Shown: positions 1 through 7,153 of the stretch, piece after piece
Numbering within the stretch: position 1 is the stretch's first letter
Layout of the letters: every line of letters begins with the position of its first letter
From: Methanomassiliicoccales archaeon
GTDB taxonomy: Archaea; Thermoplasmatota; Thermoplasmata; Methanomassiliicoccales; UBA472
Assembly (NCBI GenBank): GCA_028679935.1
Contig: JAJRAL010000193.1
Span: 1 to 9,839, forward strand
DNA length: 9,839 nt
Direction of reading: 5' to 3'
The notes under the pieces: model-generated
The model's database searches: none
Told to the model about the DNA's origin: nothing
The model's input: the letters and a program-made list of their open reading frames with translations, nothing else
Program-made: the position numbers and the translations under genes

Positions 1-53
1 AGACGGATGATGGCCCTCGGCCGAACACTTTCGCCCATCCCCCCTCCTCCGCC

Positions 54-60
54 CTATATA
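54..60 (+). promoter_or_regulatory. Probable archaeal TATA box upstream of the small gene/polymerase operon
   Basis: The sequence CTATATA stands out in an otherwise very GC-rich stretch and lies about 31 bases before the ATG at 92. An archaeal transcript usually starts about 25 bases after the TATA box, which would put the start near 80-86 and give a very short leader. This is a pattern match, not a mapped promoter. Bases 1-50 show no supportable gene. Confidence 0.55.
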
Positions 61-91
61 GCCTCTAGACAGAACGGATGGACGTGATGAA

Positions 92-337
92 ATGGGCAGG
101 ACCGTTCCGACGTACCGCATGACCCTGGAGTCGATTATCCAGAGCTGGGCGGACTACCGCCGCGCGCTCCCGAAGGACGACCGCGACGCGTTCGACACGA
201 TGACCAACCGGGCGAGGATGCACGCCTCCGCCTCCACCTACGCCGCCTTCTCCGACCCGGTGGAAGGGGCGCTGCTCTCCATCCTGCTGGAACAGGAAAA
301 AGAGATACGCGGGCTGAAGGCGCGAGAGCTCGAATGA
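92..337 (+). CDS. Small uncharacterised protein, translationally coupled to PolB2-like polymerase
   Basis: This 81-residue protein has no family that I can name. It looks soluble and mostly helical: charged amphipathic stretches at about residues 11-47 (beginning TLESIIQSWADYRRAL) and 56-81, with no signal peptide, membrane segment or cysteine pair. The ATG at 92 is preceded by GTGAT at 84-88, which can pair with the archaeal 16S rRNA 3' end (GGAGGTGAT type). An in-frame ATG at 119 (residue 10) is an alternative start and would give a protein beginning MTLESIIQ. Its stop overlaps the polymerase start in an ATGA at 334-337, so the two are almost certainly cotranscribed and translationally coupled. 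The coding bias is the same GC-rich style as its neighbour. A role as an accessory or regulatory partner of the polymerase is inference from this arrangement only. Confidence 0.8.
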   Translation: MGRTVPTYRMTLESIIQSWADYRRALPKDDRDAFDTMTNRARMHASASTYAAFSDPVEGALLSILLEQEKEIRGLKARELE

Positions 338-2520
338 AAGGCTGGATCATCGACTGCTACCCCGACTACGAGCGCGGGTGCATGATCACCTGGCTCAAGA
401 CGGAGCACGGCATCGAGCGCCTCGTCGACCGTCATTTCGTGCCCTCGTTCTACGTGCGCGCCTCGTCTGATAGGATGCGCAGGCTGACCGAGGACCTGCG
501 GACGATCGACGTCGAGGACACCGAGCTGCAGCTCCGCACCACCCTCATGGACGAGGCGCTGCGCCCCTTCCTCAAGGTGACGGTCGAGGATTACGGCTCG
601 TTCTCGCAGGTGGCCAAGCTCGTCGACTCGTGGGGCAGGTACCGCGACTACGAGCTCTACAACGTCGACCTGCGCTTCGACCAGCGCTACTTCATCGAGC
701 GGGGCGTGTTCCCCAACGGACTGGTCGACGTCGACACGAGCTTCCACATGCTCGACTCGCAGGAACGGATCGACTACCCGATGCCGCCGCTGAGCTCGAT
801 CCAGCTGAGAGTGGACGTCGAAGCCGCGAGGGGCATACCGACGGCCGAGGACGCTATCGTGCGGGCGAGGATCGACGACGTCGTCATCGACGGGCAGGAG
901 GAGGACGTGATCCGCGGGATCATGGCGATGGTGGCGGAGCGGGACCCGGACGTCGTCTACACCGACGGCGGCGACGACTTCCTGATGGACTACCTGGTCA
1001 AGCGGGCCGAGCTCCACGGACTACGGTTCGACCTCGGCCGGGAGAAAGGATTCCGCAAGGGTAAGGGGAAGAGCTACTTCACCTACGGCCGCATCCTCTA
1101 CAAGGCGCCGGCGCACAAGCTGCGCGGTCGAATCCACATCGACTCCGGCGGGTCGTTCATGTACTACGAGAGCGGGCTGTACGGCCTGATCGACCTCTCC
1201 CGCCTCTGCCTCATCCCGGTGCAGGACCTTTCCCGCCTCTCGCCGGGCAGCGCGATCAGCGCCATGCAGGTCACGCAGGCGATGAGGGACGGGCACCTGG
1301 TGCTCTGGAAGAAGAACCTGCCGGAGGCGTTCAAGACCGCCGGCGAGCTCCTCGTCTCCGACCGGGGCGGGTTCATCTACGAGCCGGTGGTCGGGATCCA
1401 CGAGCGCATCGCGGAGGTCGATTTCACCTCGCTCTACCCGAGCATCATGGTGCGGCACAACATCTCGCCGGAAACGGTCGACTGCGGCTGCTGCCCCGCC
1501 TCGGAGAAGCTCGTGCCCGAACTGGGCTACCGGATCTGCCAGAGGCGCCTCGGCCTGGTGCCCCGGGTGCTCCGCCCGATCATCGAGCGCAGGATCGAGC
1601 TCAAGCGCCTGGTGAAGAGCAACGCCCCGCACAAGGATATCTACGACCAGCGGCAGAAGGTGCTCAAGTGGGTGCTGGTGACGTGCTTCGGCTACACCGG
1701 CTACCGCAACGCGCGCTTCGGGCGCATCGAGTGCCACGAGAGCATCAACGCCTATGGACGGGATATCCTGCTGCGCGCCACGGAGATGGCCGAGGAGCGC
1801 GGCTTCAGGATCCTGCACGGCATCGTCGACTCCCTGTGGCTGGAGGGCGGTGACGATGCACAGGGCTTCTGCGATGCCGTCAGCAAGGACGTCGGGATCC
1901 CACTGGTCCTCGACGGTGTGTACAAGTGGATCGTCTTCCTGCCCGCGACTACGACCGGGGTCGGGGCGCTGAACCGCTACTACGGCCTGTTCGAGGACGG
2001 CGAGCTGAAGCTGCGCGGCATCTTCCTGCGCAAGCGCGACACGATAGACCTCGCGAGGGAACTGCAGGATGGCATGCTCGCGGTGTTCTCGAAGGCCTCG
2101 GGGTCGGAGGAGTTCAAGGCGCTCATCCCGGAGGCGCTGGACGTGCTCGACTCGTTCCTTACGAGACTACGGGAACGCTCCGTGCCGATGGAGAAGCTGG
2201 TGCTGACCAAGCGCGTCTCCAAGGAGCTCGAGGAGTACACGCAGTTCACGCACTCCTACGCGGCGATGAAGCAGATGGAGGAGATGGGCTTCTCCGTGCC
2301 GCCGGGACGATCGGTGGAGTACGTGATCTGTGACGGCGAGAGCCGCAACCCCTGGGAGAGGGTGAAGGTGGCGTCGTTCCTCGACGGCAGCGAGGAGTAC
2401 GACGTGCAGGAGTACGAGGACCTGCTGCTGCGCGCCGCGGCCGACCTGATCGTGCCGTTCGGCTGGGACTTCGAATCGCTCAAGGCGCGCGGAAGGGGGA
2501 GAGGGCCAGCGCTGACGTGA
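334..2520 (+). CDS. polB: Divergent family B DNA polymerase, PolB2-like, with degenerate catalytic motifs
   Basis: The 728-residue protein keeps the family B layout: N-terminal domain (about 1-150), exonuclease-like domain (about 155-330), palm/fingers (about 355-510) and thumb (about 600-720). Motif A is intact (DFTSLYPSI, catalytic Asp363). Motif B keeps the lysine (K445) and a following GYTGY but has LVTCFG where active enzymes have ANSFYG. Motif C reads HGIVDS instead of YGDTDS: Ile497 replaces the first Asp, and Asp499, the second, is kept. In the exonuclease domain a DVE at 161-163 resembles Exo I, but the Exo II region reads GGDDFLMDY (about 212-220) with Leu where the FD aspartate should be, and no YxxxD Exo III motif is visible. 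This matches what is known of archaeal PolB2, a clade with altered active sites described as inactivated or weakly active. The C-terminus shows no PCNA-binding (PIP) motif. It is probably not the main replicase; repair, translesion or structural roles are inference. The start at 334 overlaps the upstream stop; a weak GAAGG lies at 316-320. Confidence 0.93.
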   Translation: MKGWIIDCYPDYERGCMITWLKTEHGIERLVDRHFVPSFYVRASSDRMRRLTEDLRTIDVEDTELQLRTTLMDEALRPFLKVTVEDYGSFSQVAKLVDSWGRYRDYELYNVDLRFDQRYFIERGVFPNGLVDVDTSFHMLDSQERIDYPMPPLSSIQLRVDVEAARGIPTAEDAIVRARIDDVVIDGQEEDVIRGIMAMVAERDPDVVYTDGGDDFLMDYLVKRAELHGLRFDLGREKGFRKGKGKSYFTYGRILYKAPAHKLRGRIHIDSGGSFMYYESGLYGLIDLSRLCLIPVQDLSRLSPGSAISAMQVTQAMRDGHLVLWKKNLPEAFKTAGELLVSDRGGFIYEPVVGIHERIAEVDFTSLYPSIMVRHNISPETVDCGCCPASEKLVPELGYRICQRRLGLVPRVLRPIIERRIELKRLVKSNAPHKDIYDQRQKVLKWVLVTCFGYTGYRNARFGRIECHESINAYGRDILLRATEMAEERGFRILHGIVDSLWLEGGDDAQGFCDAVSKDVGIPLVLDGVYKWIVFLPATTTGVGALNRYYGLFEDGELKLRGIFLRKRDTIDLARELQDGMLAVFSKASGSEEFKALIPEALDVLDSFLTRLRERSVPMEKLVLTKRVSKELEEYTQFTHSYAAMKQMEEMGFSVPPGRSVEYVICDGESRNPWERVKVASFLDGSEEYDVQEYEDLLLRAAADLIVPFGWDFESLKARGRGRGPALT

Positions 2521-4099
2521 CTCCCTCATCCAAGCCGAGGAGGGCGAGCGTTATCGGGAGGAGGAGGCAGCCGGTCAGCTGCACCCTACCGATGCCGATC
2601 CGGGGAGGGATCAGGCCAACGAATGTGGCGACGATGAGGAGGAGCAGGCCGGGCATACCGGTGAAGGCGAGCACCATGAGCGTGAGAGCGACGAGTAGAA
2701 CGCGGTTCAACGAGCCGAGCCTGAGGCCACTCAACCTCCGCACGATCCACCTAGATATCCAAAGCATCGCGACGTAGCCGACTGCCGAGCCGACGAGCAC
2801 CGAAAGGAGGAAGAGCGGGAGCGTGCCGCCGCCGAACGAGGACGAATCGCCGCCAAGCAATTGACCCACCGCCGCCATCGAGCCGCTCCTCACCTTTCCC
2901 AGGATGACGAAGGCGAGGACGCTGAACACGGTCGCAGAGGTACCGACGGCAGAGACCGATACGAGGAACCGCCTTGCGCCATTCACTCCCCGCTCGTCGG
3001 TCCGATTGGCGAGAGGAGCCGTTACGACAGTGGCGGCGGTGGACGTGATGCCGGGCAGCCATCCGGCGATGAAGCCAGCGAACGCACCAGCCAGCCCTGT
3101 CCTCGCTGGAGGAAGCTCCCCGCTCTCATCGACCTGCGACGGTATCGGCCCTGAACGGACGGAAAGGAGGAGGGAAGGGAATCCGAACAGCCCGGTCAGC
3201 AGGGGAAAGAGCATGCTCTGCCCGAGGCCGGCGAATATCGTCGCCCCCGGTGGCCGAGCATCCATTGAGATCAGGCCCAACGCCCCCGAGAGGAGGAAGA
3301 GCGAGGCGGCCTGCACTAGGGCCAGGAAGCGACGGCGCTGAATCACCCACACGCCCTGCAGGCGCACCCGCCCCGTGCGCGGTGCTCCCGACTTGAACTC
3401 GACCGTTCCCCTTGGAGTCCTCACCGCCGGATGGGCAGGGAGGCCCACGCGACATACCGTCCCGATCAGTTCGCCCTCCTCCTTGTGCACCGGGCGCGCG
3501 GGTATTATCGAGACCGTCCGAGGGGCAGGCTCGATCGTGCCTTCGCGGCAGTCGAGGACCGCGACCACCGGCGCTTTCCTGGCCTCGGAAAGGACGAGGG
3601 CGACTGAGACCACGACCAGGATCCAGGGCACGACCGGAGCGATGAGGGAATCCGCGCTCAGCGGCGGAGACATTGCAACCTGAAGGGGCACGACGAGAAG
3701 CATTCCGAACAGCGCTCCGAGAAGGCTGCCCAGGGCGGCGCAGCGCACGGCGTCCATCGCCCGGCCGTCGAGGAGCAGGCGGTGCCCGGGAAGCACCGAG
3801 ATCACCGTTCCTTCTTCCGGAACGCCCAGGAAGAGCGAGGGCAGGAAGTCGAGGAAGGAGTGAGTCACGGCGGCGGAGACGATTGTGCAGGACAGCAGAA
3901 GCGGAGCGAGCCAGGGATCAAGCGAAAAGGAGGCGCAGAGGTCCTGCACCGGCGGTTCGAGCAACGGGAAAGCGGAGACGAGGATGAGCGAAAATGTGTT
4001 GACGTGCAGTCCCGGGACCATCCCGCTACATATCCCGAGGGCGCTGCCCGCCGATGAGAAGAGGAGAGCGCAGAGAATCACCTGGACGTCCACTGACAA
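2480..4099 (-). CDS. TctA-like integral membrane protein (COG1784 type)
   Basis: The protein has up to 539 residues and many hydrophobic segments. Two related Gly/Pro motifs mark the internal repeat of TctA-type permeases: GICSGMVPGLHVN (about 22-34, PG at 29-30) and GFIAGWLPGITST (about 342-354, PG at 349-350). The C-terminal GLIPPRIGIGRVQLTGCLLL (about 495-514) is typical of the archaeal COG1784 branch. Between the halves lies a soluble, beta-rich insert at about 178-258. TctA of bacteria is the large membrane subunit of tripartite tricarboxylate transporters; no TctB or TctC partner is visible here, so substrate and direction are unknown. The longest start is TTG at 4099; an in-frame GTG at 4093 is equally plausible, and neither has a clear ribosome binding site. 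The gene ends inside the 3' end of the polymerase gene, which runs the other way (41-base overlap). Confidence 0.85.
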   Translation of the reverse strand: MSVDVQVILCALLFSSAGSALGICSGMVPGLHVNTFSLILVSAFPLLEPPVQDLCASFSLDPWLAPLLLSCTIVSAAVTHSFLDFLPSLFLGVPEEGTVISVLPGHRLLLDGRAMDAVRCAALGSLLGALFGMLLVVPLQVAMSPPLSADSLIAPVVPWILVVVSVALVLSEARKAPVVAVLDCREGTIEPAPRTVSIIPARPVHKEEGELIGTVCRVGLPAHPAVRTPRGTVEFKSGAPRTGRVRLQGVWVIQRRRFLALVQAASLFLLSGALGLISMDARPPGATIFAGLGQSMLFPLLTGLFGFPSLLLSVRSGPIPSQVDESGELPPARTGLAGAFAGFIAGWLPGITSTAATVVTAPLANRTDERGVNGARRFLVSVSAVGTSATVFSVLAFVILGKVRSGSMAAVGQLLGGDSSSFGGGTLPLFLLSVLVGSAVGYVAMLWISRWIVRRLSGLRLGSLNRVLLVALTLMVLAFTGMPGLLLLIVATFVGLIPPRIGIGRVQLTGCLLLPITLALLGLDEGVTSALALSPFRAP

Positions 4100-4185
4100 C
4101 CGAAGGGCGATGTCTGGGATGGGGCAATCCGATACTCTCAGCCTACCCGAAAATCATTACTAGACGGCGGTACGTTCTGGAAAGG
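4100..4185. promoter_or_regulatory. Divergent promoter region between TctA-like gene and ABC exporter operon
   Basis: This 86-base gap separates two divergent genes. The A/T-rich AAAATCATTA at 4150-4159 is the only TATA-like stretch. Read rightwards it lies 26 bases before the ABC ATG at 4186, the spacing expected for a leaderless or nearly leaderless archaeal transcript. Read leftwards it could also serve the TctA-like gene with a leader of about 25-35 bases. No operator-like inverted repeat is obvious to me. Confidence 0.4.
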
Positions 4186-5097
4186 ATGCCTGACGTCATC
4201 GTGGCGGAGGGGCTGACGAAGAAGTTCGACGAGCTCGTCGCGGTGAACGAGATCAGCTTCTCGATCCATGAGCGGGAGTGCTTCGGGTTCCTCGGACCGA
4301 ACGGCGCCGGCAAGACGACGATCATCAGGATGATACAGTGCGTCTCGCCCGTCACCTCCGGGAAGCTCCACGTTCTGGGCATGGATGTCACCGACCATTT
4401 CCGTGAGATCAAGGCCGTGATCGGCGTCGTCCCGCAGGAGGACAACCTTGACCCCGATTTCCCTGTCAACAAGAACATCACCACCTACGCCCGCTACTTC
4501 GATATCGATGCGAAGACCGCGGACAAGAAGGCCAAGGAGCTGCTCGCGTTCATGCAGCTGACGGACAAGGCCAACGCGAAGATCGACGAGATCTCAGGAG
4601 GGATGAAGCGGCGGCTGACCGTCGCCCGGGGTCTAGTCAACGACCCCAAGGTGCTCATCCTCGACGAACCGACGACCGGTCTCGACCCTCAGGCGAGGCA
4701 CCTGATCTGGGACAAGATAAGGGAGCTGAAGAAGGGCGGAGTGACGGTCATTCTGACCACCCACTACATGGACGAGGCGCAGCAGCTCTGCGACCGTCTG
4801 GTGATTATGGACCAGGGCAAGATCCTGGTCGAGGGCACGCCTAGCGATCTCGTCAAGCAGCACGTCGGGAACGGCGTGGTCGAGATCATCAACCCGACCG
4901 ACGAGCAAGAGGCGTACGTCCGTTCGAAGGGGATGAAAGGGGAGCGGGCGGGCGACCGGCTCTACATCTACACTGACGAGAACCAGGAGACGAGGAGGGC
5001 GTTGCTCGACAGGTTCCCCGAGGCGAACATCGTCATCAGGGACGCGACCCTAGAGGACGTGTTCCTCAAGCTGACGGGCAGGGGGCTGAAGGAGTGA
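4186..5097 (+). CDS. ABC transporter ATP-binding protein, NodI/DrrA-like exporter family
   Basis: This 303-residue ATPase would power the membrane subunit encoded next. All nucleotide-binding motifs are present: Walker A GPNGAGKTT (37-45), Q-loop Gln84 in VVPQEDN, signature ISGGMKRR (136-143), Walker B VLILDEP (156-162) with catalytic Glu161, D-loop GLDP (165-168), and H-loop His193 in TTHYMDEA. The C-terminal 80 residues, ending with ATLEDVFLKLTGR, are the extension usual in the drug/polysaccharide exporter (CcmA/NodI/DrrA, COG1131) group. The reading frame is open upstream to 4054, but those codons lack family similarity and overlap the promoter and the divergent gene, so ATG 4186 is chosen. 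No ribosome binding site stands at a useful distance, in keeping with a leaderless start. Its stop overlaps the permease start by 4 bases. The substrate cannot be read from the sequence. Confidence 0.95.
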   Translation: MPDVIVAEGLTKKFDELVAVNEISFSIHERECFGFLGPNGAGKTTIIRMIQCVSPVTSGKLHVLGMDVTDHFREIKAVIGVVPQEDNLDPDFPVNKNITTYARYFDIDAKTADKKAKELLAFMQLTDKANAKIDEISGGMKRRLTVARGLVNDPKVLILDEPTTGLDPQARHLIWDKIRELKKGGVTVILTTHYMDEAQQLCDRLVIMDQGKILVEGTPSDLVKQHVGNGVVEIINPTDEQEAYVRSKGMKGERAGDRLYIYTDENQETRRALLDRFPEANIVIRDATLEDVFLKLTGRGLKE

Positions 5098-5897
5098 GCT
5101 GGGCGAAGAACATAAGCTGGCGCTCCTGGCGGGTCTGGCAGAGGAACAAGGACGTATTCTTCGTCACCTGGAAGACGAACTTCCTGCCCTCGTTCATCGA
5201 GCCGATCCTCTACCTGCTGGCTATGGGGCTCGGCTTCGGCACCTTCGTGCAGCACTTTCCTCCTCCCTACGACAAGATCTCCTACGTCCAGTTCCTCGCG
5301 CCCGCGCTGATCGCAATCCAGGCGATGTACGGGGCGTTCTTCGAGTGCACCTACGGCTCCTTCGTCCGGATGCACTTCCAGAAGACGTACGATGCAATCG
5401 TTGCGACCCCACTCACGGTCGAGGACGTCATCACCGGAGAGATCATATGGGGAGCGACCAAGTCGTTCCTGAACGGCACCATCGTGATGGTCGTCGTGTT
5501 CCTCGCGGGGTTGGTCACGGGGACAGTCCTGATCACCGCGCCTTCCCTGCTGATAATCCCGCTGGTATGCGCGCTCTCGGGTATGGCCTTCGCCTCGCTG
5601 GCGATGACCTTCACCGCCCTGGTCCCGAACATTGACAGCTTCAACTATCCGTTCTTCCTGTTCTTCACGCCGATGTTCCTGCTGAGCGGCACGTTCTTCC
5701 CGCTCAACGTTCTGCCGCAGGGCATCCAGGACTTCGCGCAGATATTCCCCCTGACGCACACCACGAACCTGATCCGCGACCCTGTGATTGGCATCGTCGG
5801 CTGGCAGGATCTGTTCGGGTTGATCTACCTGCTGGTCTTCACGATCATCTTCTTCTATCTGGCGGTTTGGCTGATGAGAAGGCGCCTGGTCAACTGA
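5094..5897 (+). CDS. ABC-2 type transporter permease, NodJ-like
   Basis: The 267-residue protein is the membrane partner of the preceding ATPase. About six hydrophobic segments are visible (roughly 30-50, 65-85, 112-140, 141-160, 170-195 and 236-260), with a cytoplasmic N-terminus rich in Trp, Arg and Lys. The loop with TYDAIVATPLTVEDVITGE (about 98-116) and the FFTPMFLLSGTFFPL segment (about 180-194) are typical of ABC-2 (PF01061) exporters and most like the NodJ/COG0842 branch. The start is GTG at 5094, overlapping the ATPase stop (GTGA); there is no ATG near enough to replace it. A GGAG lies directly upstream, too close to be an ordinary ribosome binding site, so translational coupling is likely. 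The pair could export a lipid, polysaccharide or drug-like compound; this is open. Its end overlaps the end of the convergent hpt gene by 8 bases. Confidence 0.93.
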   Translation: MSWAKNISWRSWRVWQRNKDVFFVTWKTNFLPSFIEPILYLLAMGLGFGTFVQHFPPPYDKISYVQFLAPALIAIQAMYGAFFECTYGSFVRMHFQKTYDAIVATPLTVEDVITGEIIWGATKSFLNGTIVMVVVFLAGLVTGTVLITAPSLLIIPLVCALSGMAFASLAMTFTALVPNIDSFNYPFFLFFTPMFLLSGTFFPLNVLPQGIQDFAQIFPLTHTTNLIRDPVIGIVGWQDLFGLIYLLVFTIIFFYLAVWLMRRRLVN

Positions 5898-6450
5898 GAA
5901 TCCTGAGCTTCCCGTCCCGTACCTCGACCCTGACCAATGTCTTGATCCTGATTTCCAGCTCCTCCTCGAGACTGTGGCGACAATCCCCCTTCTCGACCAC
6001 CACGATGACATCGACAAGCTCGACGCCCATCGATCTGAAGGCCTGGACGATCGCCCTCAGCGTTCCTCCCTTGCTCAGGACGTCGTCGACCAGCGTCACC
6101 CTGTCTCCATTCTCGACGCCGTTCACGTAAAACTCCTTCTCCGAGTATCCGGTGACCTGATGCACGCTGACTTCGCCAGGCAGCCCGTACCTGCGCTTCC
6201 TGATGATGTTGTAGGGGAGGCCGAGGCGGAGCGAAAGCGGGACCGCGAGCGGTATGCCCATCGCCTCCGGCGCGCAGATCAGGTCGCAGTTGAAGTCCCC
6301 GACGCGCACCACTTCGTCCAGGACCTCACTCAGCACCTCTGGCCTCATGTTCGGGATCCCATCGGTGATGGGGCTGACGAAGTAGTCGTACTCGCCCATG
6401 CGCACGATCGGCGACCCCTCCAGATTCTTCTTCAGCAGCTCAAGCGACAT
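5890..6450 (-). CDS. hpt: Hypoxanthine phosphoribosyltransferase, archaeal type
   Basis: This 186-residue cytosolic enzyme transfers phosphoribose from PRPP to hypoxanthine (and often guanine), giving IMP (or GMP) and pyrophosphate. The PRPP-binding loop is VTLVDDVLSKGGTL (118-131), with the adjacent acidic pair D122/D123. Other hallmarks of the archaeal family (related to adenine phosphoribosyltransferases in fold) are SPITDGIP (26-33), PEAMGIPLA (61-69) and IRKRRYGLPGEVSVHQVTGY (83-102). Length is normal for the family. In the PRPP loop Lys127 sits where Thr is common (STGG); this is probably tolerated. The ATG at 6450 has a strong ribosome binding site, GGAGG at 6458-6462 on the minus strand, 7 bases away. 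It lies 40 bases downstream of the COG2236 phosphoribosyltransferase gene and is the last gene of the purine-salvage cluster; its product acts directly on the hypoxanthine made by the cluster's adenine deaminase. Confidence 0.95.
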   Translation of the reverse strand: MSLELLKKNLEGSPIVRMGEYDYFVSPITDGIPNMRPEVLSEVLDEVVRVGDFNCDLICAPEAMGIPLAVPLSLRLGLPYNIIRKRRYGLPGEVSVHQVTGYSEKEFYVNGVENGDRVTLVDDVLSKGGTLRAIVQAFRSMGVELVDVIVVVEKGDCRHSLEEELEIRIKTLVRVEVRDGKLRILS

Positions 6451-6457
6451 GTCGCCG

Positions 6458-6462
6458 CCTCC
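6458..6462 (-). promoter_or_regulatory. Ribosome binding site of hpt
   Basis: GGAGG on the minus strand, within GAGGAGGC, lies 7 bases before the hpt ATG and is the strongest Shine-Dalgarno match in the window. It supports both the chosen start and internal translation within a polycistronic message. Confidence 0.75.
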
Positions 6463-6490
6463 TCGCGCTGTGCACTAGGTGCCTCGGACA

Positions 6491-7153
6491 TTATGCAGCG
6501 GTGAGCCATACGCGTCCCGAGCGGTGGACTTTCCCTTCCGCTTCCAGTCCTTTGAGCGTCGTCCTCACCAGATCCTCTGACACGTCGATCTGGAATTGGT
6601 CCTTGAACGCCTTGCCGATCTCTTCCTCCGTCTTGCCGACATAGAGGGTCTTCGGCAGGAGGGTGCGCAGGTCCTCGTACAGGTTCCAGGGGAAGACGAA
6701 CCAGGTCCATTCCGCCTCCGGGACGCGCACGGAATAGAACTCCGGCTCGATCTTGGAGTGGGTGATGTGAAGCAGCGTCGCCGTCCTAACCTCCTTAGGG
6801 TGTTTCGGTTCGAGGTGCGAGACTGCGAGCTTGAGGCTCTCACCGGTGTCTGTGATGTCGTCCACGACCAGGACGCACTCGTCCTCTATCGGGGCGTTGA
6901 GCTCCTGGGTCAGCAGCGCCTTCCCGTCCTGGTTCGCAGTGATCCCCCAGTGCTCCGTTTTGACCGCGTAGAGCTTCTTGACGTGAAGGTGATCGCAGAG
7001 CAGCCTGGCCGGAACCCAGCCGCCTCGGGTCAGCCCAATGATCACTGACGGCTTGCAGAGGCAGTCCTCGATCTGCCTGGCAACGTCCAGCGTCCACTTC
7101 GAGATCTCGTCATAGGTCACAATCTTGCACTTGAAGCTCTCCACCTTCGCCAT
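6491..7153 (-). CDS. Purine (xanthine/guanine-type) phosphoribosyltransferase, COG2236, with C-terminal helix-turn-helix-like domain
   Basis: This 220-residue protein has a type I phosphoribosyltransferase domain at about 1-160: IIGLTRGGWVPARLL (38-52) as the substrate/pyrophosphate loop, the PRPP-binding motif CVLVVDDITDTGESL (93-107), and WFVFPWN (151-157), which probably stacks on the purine. Archaeal COG2236 proteins are 6-oxopurine phosphoribosyltransferases, often annotated xanthine/guanine or hypoxanthine type; the exact base cannot be fixed here. Residues about 170-220 (TEEEIGKAFKDQF, VSEDLVRTTLKGLEAEGKV, RSGRVWL) look like a small winged-helix fold, perhaps regulatory or simply structural. 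The ATG at 7153 follows a GGTGA (7158-7162) at a fitting distance. The gene sits 52 bases after adenine deaminase and 40 bases before hpt, consistent with a purine-salvage operon. Confidence 0.88.
   Translation of the reverse strand: MAKVESFKCKIVTYDEISKWTLDVARQIEDCLCKPSVIIGLTRGGWVPARLLCDHLHVKKLYAVKTEHWGITANQDGKALLTQELNAPIEDECVLVVDDITDTGESLKLAVSHLEPKHPKEVRTATLLHITHSKIEPEFYSVRVPEAEWTWFVFPWNLYEDLRTLLPKTLYVGKTEEEIGKAFKDQFQIDVSEDLVRTTLKGLEAEGKVHRSGRVWLTAA

Noticed and set aside
238..1818. Long open frames on the minus strand at 238-1017 and 1021-1818
   Set aside because: They lie wholly or largely inside the polymerase gene, have Arg/His/Val/Asp-rich compositions typical of antisense frames in GC-rich DNA, and show no motifs.
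2517..3987. Several plus-strand open frames after the polymerase (for example 2517-2777, 2904-3341, 3673-3987)
   Set aside because: They are Arg/Pro/Ser-rich shadows of the TctA-like gene, which is continuous on the minus strand through this region.
4054..4185. Upstream extension of the ABC ATPase to an ATG at 4054
   Set aside because: The added 44 residues are not ABC-like and overlap the start of the divergent gene and the promoter region; the conserved domain begins directly after ATG 4186.
4968..6017. 349-residue open frame on the minus strand
   Set aside because: It covers the ABC permease in antisense, its product is an unnatural Glu/Gln/Arg/Asp-rich chain, and the permease on the other strand has clear family motifs.
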